Positions 11,577-21,815 are shown, counted from the stretch's first letter. The stretch: 64,000 nucleotides of DNA from Antedon mediterranea (GCF_964355755.1 NC_092671.1:36599304-36663303), one strand, 5' to 3'. Notes: a model not told the origin generated them from the letters alone. Numbers and translations are program-made.

Positions 11577-14500
11577 ACCTTTTACCAAGGAGGCCAAAAA
11601 GAAAAACCAGGCGTGGTACAAGAGCTGGGCGTGACAAACACACTAAAAACAATCTATCATTTCTGGACTTATCATCAAACTCTCTCTTATCTAAAAACAA
11701 TATTAAATTTTGCAGTATTAATACAAGATCCGTTCGGAACAAAACAACAGAATTTGTGGATTTCGTTATCGAACATAATCTGGATGTTGTTGCCCTTTCG
11801 GAAACGTGGCTTAAACCAGAAGACACATCAGTTATAGGAAATATTACACCCAACGGATACTCTCTCAAACATGCTCCCCGTGCTGGTACTAAAAGAGGTG
11901 GTGGAGTTGCACTTCTTTACAAGGAAAGCATAGCGGTTAAATGTTATGACACGGGATTATTACCAAAATCATTTGAACTGCTAAATGTGGAAATAGTCAG
12001 CAATGCATCCTCAGTTTTCCTCGTAGCAGTATATCGTCCTCAAAGCAAATCAACGGGTTGCAGTCTAAATGTTTTCACTGAAGAATTCTCAACTTTGGTT
12101 GATCACTATGTATTGAAGCCGGCTCCCATACTATTCGTTGGAGACTTTAACATCCATGTGGATATGCCAAATGATGCAGATGCAATTCATTTTCGGAATC
12201 TACTTGTAGCAAGCAGTCTTCAACAGCATTTGTCTACACCTACACACCGACATGGTCATACATTAGACTTGCTGATCACTCGTTCATCTGATCCTCCTGT
12301 TTTCTCAAACCTTAATGTCATTGATGGTATATCAGATCACTATGCAATCACATGTAATCTCTTTATCAAGAAGCCACCCGTAATCACTAAATCCATCGAA
12401 ACTCGTCATTGGAATGCTATAAATTTTGAGACATTATGTAAAGATATCAGTACACAGTCTGATCTCGGAACTTCGCTCTCAAATCTTGATTTATCAAGTA
12501 AAGTACGACTATATGTCACCACTTTGAGTGAACTTCTTGACAAACACGCACCACCGAAAAAGAGAACAGTAAAGGTCCGACCAAACACTAGTTGGTATAA
12601 CAGTGACATCTATGCTGAGAAAAGAACAAAGCGTAAGCTTGAAAAGAAATGGAGAATCTCTCATCTGGAAATAGATCGTCAAGCTTACATTGCACAGAAG
12701 AGGAATGTAAATTCCATGGTAAGAAAGGCAAAGGCCAACTACTACATTGGCTTGTGTGAAGAACATGCAGCAGATCAGAAAGGACTTTTTAAAATTGTTA
12801 ACCAACTCCTTCATCATCGCCAGGTATCACCTCTCCCAGATAGTCTTTCTGACTTAGATCTTGCGAACAGGTTCTGTCAGTTTTTCACAGACAAGATCAA
12901 GATCATCAGAGACGACTTCAAGATTGATGACATGTCATTTAATGAGCCTGTGACAGCTGTTCATCAGCATCTCACAACATTTACACCAGCATCTCAAGAT
13001 GAGATCCGCAACATTCTGATGAAATCACCAACAAAATCATGCAGGTTAGATCCAGTTCCTACTTCTATACTGAAGAAGTGTATAGACGCAGTCGTTCCAA
13101 TAATAACGGAAATCATTAACCATTCTCTTAATACCGGCATAGTGCCAGATGAACTGAAAATTGCTCACGTTCGTCCTTTAATAAAAAAGCAAAACTTGGA
13201 TCATAACACGCTGAAAAATTACCGCCCGGTGTCGAATCTTTCTTTTCTTGGAAAGACTCTGGAGCGTGTAGTGACATCACGCATTACTCCATATCTTCAA
13301 AAGCATAATTTAAATGAGAATTACCAGTCGGCATATCGTGCATGTCATAGCACGGAGAGTTCCCTTTTAAAGGTACAGAATGATTTGTTACAAGGAATGA
13401 ATGATGGGAAAATAACGCTATTGGTGTTGTTGGATTTGTCAGCAGCGTTTGATACAGTTGATCACCAAAGACTGATAACCCGTCTGAGAAATCGCATTGG
13501 CATAAATGGTGTTGCTCTTAACTGGTTCCAGTCATATCTTACAGGAAGACGTCAGCTAGTCTGTATCAATGATGCATTCTCAGATGAAGCTTGCCTGGAA
13601 TATGGTGTACCACAGGGGTCAGTAATTGGGCCTGGCCAGTTTTCCATTTATACGCTTCCCCTTGGTGACATTATTCGCAAACACAGTCTACATTTCCATT
13701 TCTATGCAGATGATACACAGATTTATGTGTCAGTAAATCCAGTGCAAAGGGATGTTGCTGCAGCAATCAGTAAGATGGAAGCCTGTATAGAAGATGTTCG
13801 CAATTGGATGACAACAAATTACCTAAAGTTGAATGATGGAAAGACAGAGTTTATTATCGTCGGGTCTAAATGTAACATCTCCAAAATCAACATCACACAT
13901 ATCAGAATCGGAAACTCTAACATCGCTCCCTCATCGGTGGTCCGGAATCTGGGAATCATGCTGGATAGTAATCTCACTATGGAAGCACAAATAACAACTG
14001 TATCCAAAGCAGCATGAATATCGATTAGGAACCTTGGTCGTATTCGCGGTAATCTTAACAAGAAAACAGCTGAATTGATTGTACACTCATTTGTCACTTC
14101 TAAAATTGACATTGGTAATGCCTTGTTGTTTGGCATACCAAAATCTCAAATACAACGTTTGCAGCGCTTGCAAAATATGGCAGCTAGAATTGTAACTTAT
14201 ACAAAATCAAACGCTCACATAACTCCTGTCCTGATGGATTTGCATTGGTTGCCTGTTCAACAACGTATTAAGTACAAACTTGCGTTGTTTGTATTCAAGA
14301 TCCTAAATGACAGTGCTCCTGCTTATTTATCTGACCTTGTGGATCCTTACGAATCATCCCGCAGAGGCCTACGATCATTGTCACAAAACCTTCTTCAAGA
14401 GCGTAGAGCGAAAAATCAGTGGGGTCAGAGATCTTTTTACGTTGCGGCCGCAAGTGTATGGAACAGCTTACCAGCAACAGTTAAATGCTCAACTAGTCTA

Positions 14501-14643
14501 AACAGTTTCAAGACCAACCTAAAGACGTCGCTATTCGCTGATGTTCTCGCACGTTGTTAATGCACAAAGCGCCATGAGCGCCACATGGGTGGAGGATACC
14601 GGCGCTATATAAGTTTTCATTTATTATTATTATTATTACCTTT
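11577..14643 (+). mobile_element. Near full-length LINE, CR1/L2 group, with target duplication
   Basis: A non-LTR retrotransposon of about 3.05 kb (11583-14637) inserted into array unit 5. The duplicated target ACCTTT is at 11577-11582 and 14638-14643; empty sites in the other units read CACCTTTATATCGG. It is open at its 5' end (no start codon before the endonuclease), so it is probably 5'-truncated upstream of the endonuclease domain. The 3' end has a short UTR with GGCGCTATATAAG followed by (TTA)n. That 3' motif recurs in the SINE at 59033-59343, suggesting this LINE type supplies the SINE's machinery. Confidence 0.92.
11585..14560 (+). pseudogene. LINE ORF2 (endonuclease-reverse transcriptase), one in-frame stop
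   Basis: One frame runs from 11585 to the TAA at 14558-14560, about 990 codons, broken by a single TGA at 14015-14017. Order of parts: APE-type endonuclease (FCSINTRSVRNKTTEF near 11713; VVALSETWL near 11785; VGDFNIHVD near 12138; a terminal SDHYAI near 12336), then reverse transcriptase (NYRPVSNLSFLGKTLERV near 13218; DLSAAFDTVDH near 13434; GVPQGSVIGPGQF near 13603; active-site FYADDTQIY near 13702), then a C-terminal region (LHWLPVQQRI near 14240). The stop follows SKAA and precedes ISIRNLGRIR. A CGA-to-TGA change by CpG decay would explain it, but that is inference. Everything else looks intact, so this is a young copy that jumped after the array formed. Confidence 0.93.
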
Positions 14644-15084
14644 ATATCGGTGTCACACATTTATCAGTTAATGGTGCATCCAATTTACAGACAGAATTAC
14701 AAATAACATAAGCCACAAAGTTCTAAATACTAATACATAACATCAAAACAAAATGTAAACTAATTAATTAATTAATTAGATCTGTATGAAAATACATAAT
14801 ACGTAAATTGTACAATAACTACAAAAATACAGGATAGGCCTAATAAATAAATAAAACATACAGATACATCCTCATAGAGATGTCTGTAGCTTGTTTACTA
14901 TATTAATCAATTAGTTGAGAGAGGTAATGCTGATAACATCTAGTAACCCATGCTTTCATTCAATATTTTTTACAATAAAAATCAAAGATTTTTCCAAATA
15001 TTTCATTTTCAGTGAATAAATTGTCTAGCATATAGTGGTGTTTTAATTCCTGAGGTCCACAATTACAATTATCCAGTACATACT

Positions 15085-16530
15085 TAATTATTGTCTAATA
15101 GAGTTTAATGAAGGACATTTAAATAAAAAATGGTTTACTGTTTCTTTTTCGTTAGTACTACACATCTTACATAATCCTGTGTTATGATTTGACCAGGATA
15201 TTCTACGACCCTCAAGATCTAGAGAGTTTGATCTTGCTTTAAATTTTAAATTGATACCCTTAAAATTAGTTTTATCTAACAAATATTGTTCAAGGTTTGG
15301 TTCCTTTATACATAGTATATTCCGTTAACGTTGTTTTGCATGGAATTTCGTTTTGCTTTGGGCCTTTGAAAACCACTCGTTATGATCAACTTGTTTATTA
15401 TTTTTTCTAAATGGCTTTATCCAGTTAGTAGATGGTTCTTCATTAAATTTGTCTATAAAATTTGTTTTATTTAAAATATCTTTAGTTAATATAGTAATAT
15501 TGTTGGCATTCCCTAACACAGTTACCTAATAATAACATGCCTTATAAAAAGTACATGCATTGCTAGGTTTGATGTTTTGTATTGTTCCTTGTAGTTTGTA
15601 CTGTAGGTTACATAACAGAACAATTGTATTGTCTTCCCATTCAATAGACACCCTTCTCTACATAAAACATAATACACCCCACCACCTCGACTTGTATGGA
15701 TTATACCATTATAAAAAGATGGGAAAATAGGGGTGTCCCATTTATTAATTGAGTGTGTTAATGTGTTAAAGTTCTGCTGATTTTGTTTTTCTTGTTGTTT
15801 CAGCAACAAAGGGAAAACAACTACGCCCTGCATGCTGTAGAATTAATTTCAGTTTTCAAGTTAATGCAGTATATTATGACTCTTTATTTCTATATAATGT
15901 TTACAGATTTATAGATACAGAAAGTATAAGAAAATATAATTTACCTAACGATAACACAGTAGTACATTTAATAAAGATGACAGTATACATTTAATAAGAT
16001 CTATCACGTACTCTGATTATTAGGTAATCAGTAAAACAAATAAACATTATAATTTTGTCAATGAATCTGTACCATTTTGTTCCCCGAAAACACAGCGTTT
16101 GACATTGCATGTTTTTAGGTTTGGTTTTTCTAAAATGTTTTAAACGTTTCTGTGTAGAAACACATGTTCTAATTGAACAACATTTGCATCAAAAACGTTA
16201 TAATAGCGAATGCAAAACGGAGCTGATAATGTCGCCATGAAGAGGATGATTGGTGGTGTCTTCTATAGCATGGAATACATCGGCAAGCCGTTCGCTGTAG
16301 AACGAGTCAAGCATTTGCATAGACAAACCAATTACTTTCCACGCTCTACCCAGCACCTTCTCAATTCGGTGTTTTTATCCCCCTTACATTCCCTTACTGA
16401 TATTCCTAGCCCAATATACAATATGCCCAAATAGAACATCACTGATTAGTAAAACATAAACATTCTATAGTACAAATATCCTGCTTTACCCCAAAGAACC
16501 GAGTTTCCTCAAGCAATACAGCCTTGTATT
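15085..16530 (-). pseudogene. Decayed LINE 3' part, unit 5
   Basis: Copy of the unit-3 relic: 103-codon stretch at 15833-15522, a 64-codon stretch at 15519-15325 (NANNITILTKDILNKTNF), and the Cys/His knuckle at 15282-15088 (CKMC...NHFLFKC). Stops lie between the pieces. Confidence 0.6.
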
Positions 16531-16585
16531 TAACTTCTTAACTACGATCAACATGTCCACCCATTTAAGCTTTATTTAGTCAAAC

Positions 16586-16731
16586 AAATTACCTTTATTT
16601 TTTACCTCCGCCAAGAAGGAGGTATCGTTACCCATGTTATGATATTTTACTTCGGACGGCTGGTACCATTTATATTTTAATGATTAATCGATTTTAATCT
16701 TATTCTTGTGCTGTCTGCCCCCAAAATTCTT

Positions 16732-16767
<36 letters not shown>

Positions 16768-17065
16768 TTCATACTCATCCAACAGCGAGTAACCCGCCAA
16801 TTACAGGATGGATAAACTATTTAAAATTTCACAAGACAAACAAATACACAAGATGCTCTACATAAACAAAGACTTATTATTAAGTCTTTAGGAGTGGAGT
16901 TTTAATTACGATATATGATTATTTAGCATTTGTTTTCTTTTTTAATGTCATGTGACAAGCAAAAGTCAAATTTCAAAGTTCATAAAACAGAATAAACGGC
17001 CGGGCAGTTACCGCACTCTTTCATTTTTCCAATCAAGGATATAATAGGACTCAACAATGATTCAG
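16586..17065. repeat. Left copy of a ~320-bp direct duplication, interrupted by a SINE
   Basis: Starts ATTACCTTTATTTTTTACC and matches 22027-22349 almost base for base, ending at GATTCAGCAAT. The only large difference is the SINE at 16736-16900. Near its start is a hairpin, ACCTCCGCC-AAGAA-GGAGGT. The two copies bracket the foreign gene block and the last array units. Confidence 0.9.
16736..16900 (-). mobile_element. SINE family A, 5'-truncated, minus strand
   Basis: Reverse complement of the 3' half of the SINE at 27643-27902 (poly-A tail, then TCCAACAGCGAGTAACCCGC and the TAGAGCATCTTGTG region). It lacks the tRNA-like head. The empty site is seen in the right duplicate near 22178, where TCCTTTTTTAATTAC is uninterrupted. 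Confidence 0.88.
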
Positions 17066-17141
17066 CAATAGTAGTAGTAATGGGAGACCAGTCCACCCTA
17101 GAATTTCATAATTAATTAATTAATTAATTAATTAATTAGAT
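17066..17141. repeat. (ATTA)n-rich tract
   Basis: About eight repeats of TTAA/ATTA at 17110-17139 lead into the 51-bp tandem repeat. No gene seen. Confidence 0.7.
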
Positions 17142-17345
17142 TTCCTGTTATTGTAATAATTAAATTATTCTTAATTAATGAAGGTCATTCTTTTCCTGTT
17201 ATTGTAATAATTAAATTATTCTTAATTAATGAAGGTCGTTCTTTTCCTGGTTTCATAATAATTAAATTATTCTTAATTAATGAAGGTCGTTCTTTTCCTG
17301 GTTTCATAATAATTAAATTATTCTTAATTAATGAAGGTCTTTCTT
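17142..17345. repeat. 51-bp tandem repeat, four copies
   Basis: Unit begins TTTTCCTG and ends TTAATGAAGGTCRTTC. Copies start near 17141, 17192, 17243 and 17294. Copies 1-2 (GTTATTGTAATAATT) and 3-4 (GTTTCATAATAATT) form two sub-types. Confidence 0.9.
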
Positions 17346-18254
17346 TGTTTAGGGATGTTATTTATTAATATATTTATTTATATTTAGAAGGTGTTATGTA
17401 ATGAATTATAAATCGTTCTTCCTGGAGGCTAATTAATCTAATTATTTCGGAGTTTCCGTTTTGACCTCTAGTAATTATTTTTGCTGGTAAAAATTTAATT
17501 ACCATATCCTCCAGATGGCTCTTTATTTAATTATTTGTTTTTTGGCGCAATTTGTAATTCTTTTGTTTAGTTTTGATTGAAGGGGGTATGTTTTTATCGG
17601 GTGTATTATATTGTTTACTTTTGCAGGTAGGGGATACCCTTCAATGTCACCCTCCATTGTCATCCTCCATTGTACCCAATCTTTCTTAACGCATTGGCCT
17701 TAATGATTGTAGTGTTATTTCAAGATATTTATTTTAACTGTATAAAGTTCCCAGTCACTTTCAAATCTCCATTGCTGACTCAACATCTCGTGGTTGCCAT
17801 TTCTAGTGGATTTTATATAATATATTTTCAACTGTTCTACTGTACCTGTTCTTCGATTTTGTAGGCCTATAATATATTTTCTACTTTTCTGCGTTCCTGT
17901 GAATTAATATGTAAGTACTAATGTTGTTGTCTCGGTATAGTTTTTTTTTTTTATTTAGTAATTACTTCTTATTGAGTCGTACTGTCACGTAAAAAGTATT
18001 TAATTATCGTGTTTCCTCGATTTTTTAATTATTTTTCGCTGTCTCTTTTTGTCTCTCTAGATCCCTTGCTTGCTGTATTCGGGGTCATTTGTCTCGTTTT
18101 TTTTGGATTTACAAATTTGTTTGGTATATTATTTCTATAGCCTAATGTGAGTTTCTTTTTTTCTGTTTATTTTCTATTTCGTTATATTAGAGTAGCTCTC
18201 AACTTTTTTTTTCTTTTTTTTCAATTAATGTATTGTTATTGTATCGTTGTATAG
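17346..18254. other. AT-rich, T-rich non-coding stretch
   Basis: Many T and TTTA runs on the + strand and a possible 3' splice acceptor (TTACTTTTGCAG) ending near 17626. No coding exon that I trust. The T-rich character fits intron or 5' region of the gene fragment downstream. Confidence 0.4.
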
Positions 18255-18449
18255 ATGGATATGTCTTACATCCCTACAAGCATGTTAGAAGATGTGGTCA
18301 AGCTCCTTGACTACGCCGCTTGTAGGCGGTACATTTTGATGGCAGTGCCTGATTCCACGCTTTGGAACCTGCTGAAGGTTGCCATAGAGCAAATGGAGGA
18401 GGAGTTTCACTGGGAGCCTGAGGTGTATCACCTATATCCACCGGCATAA
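18255..18449 (+). CDS. Candidate first exon of an unknown gene fragment
   Basis: ATG at 18255 directly follows TTGTATAG, which could be a splice acceptor or leader. The 64-codon frame ends at TAA 18447-18449. The peptide starts MDMSYIPTSMLEDVVKLLDY and is helix-rich and acidic (EQMEEEFHWEPE), with better coding character than the surrounding T-rich sequence. An alternative reading is an exon ending at 18422 (GAG followed by GTGTAT). That would leave phase 0 and join the phase-0 frame of the exon at 19031. I do not recognise the protein. It could also be a chance ORF. Confidence 0.4.
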   Translation: MDMSYIPTSMLEDVVKLLDYAACRRYILMAVPDSTLWNLLKVAIEQMEEEFHWEPEVYHLYPPA

Positions 18450-19030
18450 TCCTGAGTTTATCTTATTTTTCCAGGTTATTTTTGTTAACAAAAATTCTGT
18501 TTTTTTGCTGTTTTGTATTTTATATATTTTTTTTCATTAAATGTTTTGAGAAATTGATTTTGTAAACAATTGTTTCCAGTTGTTTCCTTTTAATTGTTGC
18601 AGTGCTTCCCGTTTAGGTATATTAAATTATTTTTCTGGCGCGTATTTTTGATTTGTCCTTTCACTACATATCTTCATTTTCCCCTTTGTTGTTTTAATTA
18701 AGGTGTTTCCTGGGTCCATGTTTACCGTTTGGTTGAAGGCTAAATCTAATGGTCACTGATGTGGGAAGGTCTTCCTAATTATTTAAGGGCTGTTTGACCA
18801 ATCTTAATAGCGGACACATTTCCTAAAGGAAGTTCTAAGTACCTTTGTTTGCATATATTTTTAAATTTGATTAGTGTCATGGGATGGTATAAAAACAACG
18901 TAAGTGTGGGTAATTTTTTCATTCGCTTACTGATTATCCAAGACTTATTACTGATATTTTTTTACAATGGCTCATTACACATTCATCATCATCTTCCGAT
19001 TCTAACGATAGCTTGTTTATCAAATGCCAG
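18450..19030. other. Non-coding, probable intron of the gene fragment
   Basis: AT-rich with T runs. A GTAAGT follows AAAAACAAC at 18899, and possible acceptors lie at 19011 (CGATAG) and 19030 (TGCCAG). No other gene seen. Confidence 0.4.
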
Positions 19031-19267
19031 AGAGCAGTTGAAGCTATCGTTAGTTTATCGCGGAATAATGTCGAAAATATCGATACCGACGATGTTATCC
19101 CCGATATTGGACTACTAGAAGATTTTGTATTTAATGACCAGGATCTTGATTTGGATGTTAGCCAGAGTGTTTCTGAAGCCGATAGCCTCTCACTTTCGGA
19201 TATTTGTAATAATGCTATTGAGATAGTGCAGGAGCTATCGGCTAATTTGCGTATTGATGACGTAGAA
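19031..19267 (+). CDS. Exon of an acidic, unrecognised protein (gene fragment)
   Basis: The frame is open from before 19012 to a consensus donor, GAA|GTAAGT, at 19267/19268, ending in phase 0. The peptide is rich in Asp, Glu and Ser (DIGLLEDFVFNDQDLDLDV; SEADSLSLSDICNNAIEIV) and has no recognisable domain. The true start is uncertain: acceptors at 19011 or 19030 are both possible, and 19030 gives phase 0. Two phase-0 exons with canonical sites follow (19543-19626 and 19724 onward), which is hard to get by chance and is the main support for a real spliced gene. Confidence 0.6.
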
Positions 19268-19542
19268 GTAAGTGTTTGTTTATTTTATTTTTTACGTAAT
19301 ATTTATTTTACCGTGTATAATTCTTAAAAGTAGATTGTGTAACCGAACGTGTGTTTACAGCGTTTTACGGCTTCTTTGTGTTTCTTTCTAATTTATTTAT
19401 TTATTAAAAAAATTTTTTTTTTACCGTGTATATCTCATAAAGTATTAGTTTATGTAATTGGGGCATTTACAAAGTTTTTCTGCGTTTACGGTTTATACGC
19501 GTTTTCCTTTCTAATTTATCTATTTATTTTTTTTCTGTATAG
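19268..19542. other. Intron of the acidic gene fragment
   Basis: GTAAGT...TTCTGTATAG, 275 bp, T-rich, with a strong pyrimidine tract before the acceptor. Confidence 0.55.
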
Positions 19543-19626
19543 TACGGTGTTGGTGCTCACACCAAATGTTTGAGTTTGAGAGGAAATGTCGAGATTAATG
19601 ATTCAGCGGAGTCTTCGATTATTGAG
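19543..19626 (+). CDS. 28-codon exon of the acidic gene fragment
   Basis: Bounded by CTGTATAG| and GAG|GTAACT, length 84 (a multiple of 3), open in the phase required by the previous exon. Peptide includes YGVGAHTKCLSLRGNVEIND and ends SAESSIIE. Not recognised. Confidence 0.6.
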
Positions 19627-19723
19627 GTAACTATCGTTTTATTTTCTTTACTACTGTTGTTGTTGCTGTTGTACAACGTCTTTTATTTCTTTTTCTTTAC
19701 CGTTTTTCTCTGTTTGTTTTCAG

Positions 19724-19873
19724 CCTGCACCCATACAATACGGAAGGGGTGTTAATAGAAAGAGGCTCAGAATCGAAGACGGAGAAGAAGAAAAAGAAGA
19801 AGAAGAATTTGCCGATATTGTTACTGTTGAAGACAGTATAGCATGGAATACATCGGCAAGCCGTTCGCTGTAG
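19724..19873 (+). CDS. 3' exon of the acidic gene fragment, fused to array sequence
   Basis: The acceptor TTTGTTTTCAG is followed in phase 0 by a basic patch (GRGVNRKRLRIED, a likely nuclear-localisation signal) and a Glu/Lys run (EEEKEEEEF), then ADIVTVED. At 19837 the genomic sequence switches to the array unit (TATAGCATGGAATAC). The frame continues through 12 array-encoded codons and stops at TAG 19871-19873. The original 3' end is therefore lost and the present tail is chimeric. I cannot say what the intact protein was. Nucleus-directed acidic proteins of this kind occur in host genes and in large DNA transposons. Confidence 0.55.
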   Translation, partial: PAPIQYGRGVNRKRLRIEDGEEEKEEEEFADIVTVEDSIAWNTSASRSL

Positions 19874-20279
19874 AACAAGTCAAGCATTTGCATAAACAAA
19901 CCAATTACTTTCCACGCTCTACCCAACACCTTCTCAATTCGGTCTTTATCCCCCTTACATTCCCTTACTGATATTCCTAGCCCAATATACAATATGCCAA
20001 AATAGAACATCACTGATTAGTAAAACATAAACATTCTATAGTACAAATATATCCTGCTTTACCCCAAAGAACCGAGTTTCCTCAAGCAGTACAGCCTTGT
20101 ATTTAACTTCTTAACTACGATAAACATGTCCACCCATTTAAGCTTTAGTCAAATACTACTGCCAGATACTTATTATTAACAATCTCTACTTCCTTTACTT
20201 TACTTTAATTAATGTATACTGTCAGACCAATTATGTTTTCGAAAATCAATCCTTATTTCTTTCGTTTTATTTATGTTTA

Positions 20280-20310
20280 GTTCAAGCAGGGAGTTGCTCC
20301 CTGGTTCAAG
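20280..20310. mobile_element. 17-bp hairpin insertion with 7-bp target duplication
   Basis: CAGGGAGTTGCTCCCTG (7-bp stem, 3-nt loop) sits between two copies of GTTCAAG (20280-20286 and 20304-20310). The paralogous empty site in other units reads TTTAGTTCAAGAAAATAAA with one GTTCAAG. Too short to code for anything. Confidence 0.85.
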
Positions 20311-21154
20311 AAAATAAAAAATATGATTTATCTACCGATAGGATTGGGCCGATTAGAATGCATTTGCCAACATTCTTTAACATATTTCACAACATTATAG
20401 AGTTTAGGTAATTTAACCGATTGTAATGTAGTATTTAGGATATTTTAATATCGATTGTACTGTAGTATTTAGGATGTTTTAAACGATTGTATTGTAGTAT
20501 TTAAGATTTTCTAATTTCGAATCCGATTGTACTAAAATTTAAAGTGTGTTTAAATCCAGATAGGAATAACATAGGCCTTGTATTTTATATGCTTTAATTT
20601 TGATTATACTGTAGTGTTTAGTTTAGTTTTTATATATAATAAGTAAGTATACCTACTTATATAGTTTTTATTTATTCATAGGAATCACCTTTATATCGGT
20701 GTCACACATCAGTTAATGGTGCATCCAATTTACAAACAGAATTACAAATAACATAAGCCACAAAGTTCTAAATACTAACACATAACATCAAAACAAAATG
20801 TAAACTAATTAATTAATTAGATATGTATGAAAATACATAATACGTAAATTGTACAATAACTACAAAAATAAAAACAGAACAACAAAAATACAGGATAGGC
20901 CTAATAAATAAATAAAACTCTCAGATACATCCTCATAGAGATGTCTGTAGCTTGTTTACTATATTAATCAATTAGTTGAGAGAGGTAATGCTGATAACAT
21001 CTAGTAACCCATGCTTTCATTAAATATTTTTTACAATAAAAATCAAAGATTTTTCCAAATGTTTCATTTTCAGTGAATAAATTGTCTAGCATAAAGTGGT
21101 GTTTTAATTCCTGAGGTCCACAATTACAATTATCCCAGTACATACTTAATTATT

Positions 21155-21186
21155 GTCTAACCATGGAGTTTACTCCATGGTCTAAC
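21155..21186. mobile_element. 18-bp hairpin insertion with 7-bp target duplication
   Basis: CATGGAGTTTACTCCATG (8-bp stem, 2-nt loop) lies between two copies of GTCTAAC (21155-21161 and 21180-21186). Empty sites in units 1-4 read ATTGTCTAACAGAG with one copy (unit 5 differs by one base). Confidence 0.88.
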
Positions 21187-21778
21187 AGAGTTTAATGAAG
21201 GACACTTAAATAAAAAATGGTTTACTGTTTCTTTTTCGTTAGTACTACACATCTTACATAATCCTGTGTTATGATTTGACCAGGATTGTCTACGACCCTC
21301 AAGATCTAGAGAGTTTGATCTTGCTTTAAATTTTAAATTGATTCTCTTAAAATTAATTTTATCTAACAAATATTATTCAAGGTTTGGTTCCTTTATAGGC
21401 CTACATAGTATATTCCGTTAACGTTGTTTTGCATGAAATTTCGTTTTGCTTTGGGCCTTTGAAAACCACTCGTTATGATCAACTTGTTTATTATTTTTTC
21501 TAAATGGCTTTATCCAGTTAGTAGATGCATGGTTCATTAAATTTGTCTATAAAATTTGTTTTATTTAAAATATCTTTAGTTAGTATAGTAATATTGTTGG
21601 CATTGCCTAACACAGTTACCTAATAATAACATGCCTTATAAAAAGTACATGCATTGCTAGGTTTGATGTTTTGTATTGTTCCTTGTAGTTTGTACTGTAG
21701 GTTACATAACAGAACAATTGTATTGTCTTCCCATTCAATAGACACCCTTCTCTACATAAAACATAATACAACACACCC
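21157..21778 (-). pseudogene. Decayed LINE 3' part, unit 7
   Basis: Copy of the unit-3 relic, with the knuckle piece at 21369-21157 now fused to codons from the hairpin insertion, and the 103-codon stretch broken. Confidence 0.55.
21396..21403. repeat. TAGGCCTA created by a 6-bp insertion (second case)
   Basis: Reads CCTTTATAGGCCTACATAG. Units 1, 3, 4 and 5 read CCTTTATACATAG. Net +6 bp (GGCCTA), leaving GGCC between duplicated TA. Confidence 0.9.
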
Positions 21779-21815
21779 CTATCATAATAATGGTATAGTC
21801 CATATAAGTCAAGGT
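21779..21815. repeat. Short inverted piece of the array unit at the array edge
   Basis: AATGGTATAGTCCATATAAG is the reverse complement of the unit's CTTGTATGGACTATACCATT, which should have continued here in direct orientation. The array therefore ends in an inversion of about 33 bp. Confidence 0.75.

Larger units (their letters stand above)
93..16585. repeat. Tandem array of a ~2.4-2.5 kb unit, units 1-5
   Basis: Five head-to-tail copies, aligned by eye on landmarks such as GGAATCACCTTTATAT (near 290, 3310, 6236, 9089 and, split by a LINE, 11571/14638). Units start at about 93, 3123, 6048, 8901 and 11384. Spacing is 3030, 2925, 2853 and 2483 bp. After subtracting insertions (608 bp in unit 1, about 445 bp in units 2 and 3) all units are near 2.4-2.5 kb. 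Copies differ by scattered substitutions and small indels, so amplification is fairly recent. The unit has a LINE C-terminal relic on the minus strand and otherwise AT-rich non-coding sequence. Unit 5 stops abruptly at 16585. I do not recognise the unit as a named satellite. Confidence 0.95.
11384..16585. repeat. Array unit 5, split by a LINE and truncated
   Basis: The unit starts at 11384, is interrupted by the LINE at 11583-14637, and continues to 16585. It ends within AAGCTTTATTTAGTCAAAC, roughly 300 bp before the expected unit end. The next array sequence (19837) re-enters the unit earlier than this break, so the intervening block is not a simple insertion into one unit. Confidence 0.9.
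19837..21778. repeat. Array units 6 (tail) and 7 (head)
   Basis: Array sequence resumes in mid-unit at TATAGCATGGAATACATC, passes a unit boundary near 20491 and ends near 21778 inside the ATAATACACCC region. Compared with units 1-5 it carries three private insertions: hairpins at 20287-20303 and 21162-21179, and the 6-bp GGCCTA at 21396-21403. Confidence 0.92.

Noticed and set aside
11575-11868. ORFs on the minus strand and in frame 3 over the LINE
   Set aside because: Shadows of the LINE reading frame; no motifs.
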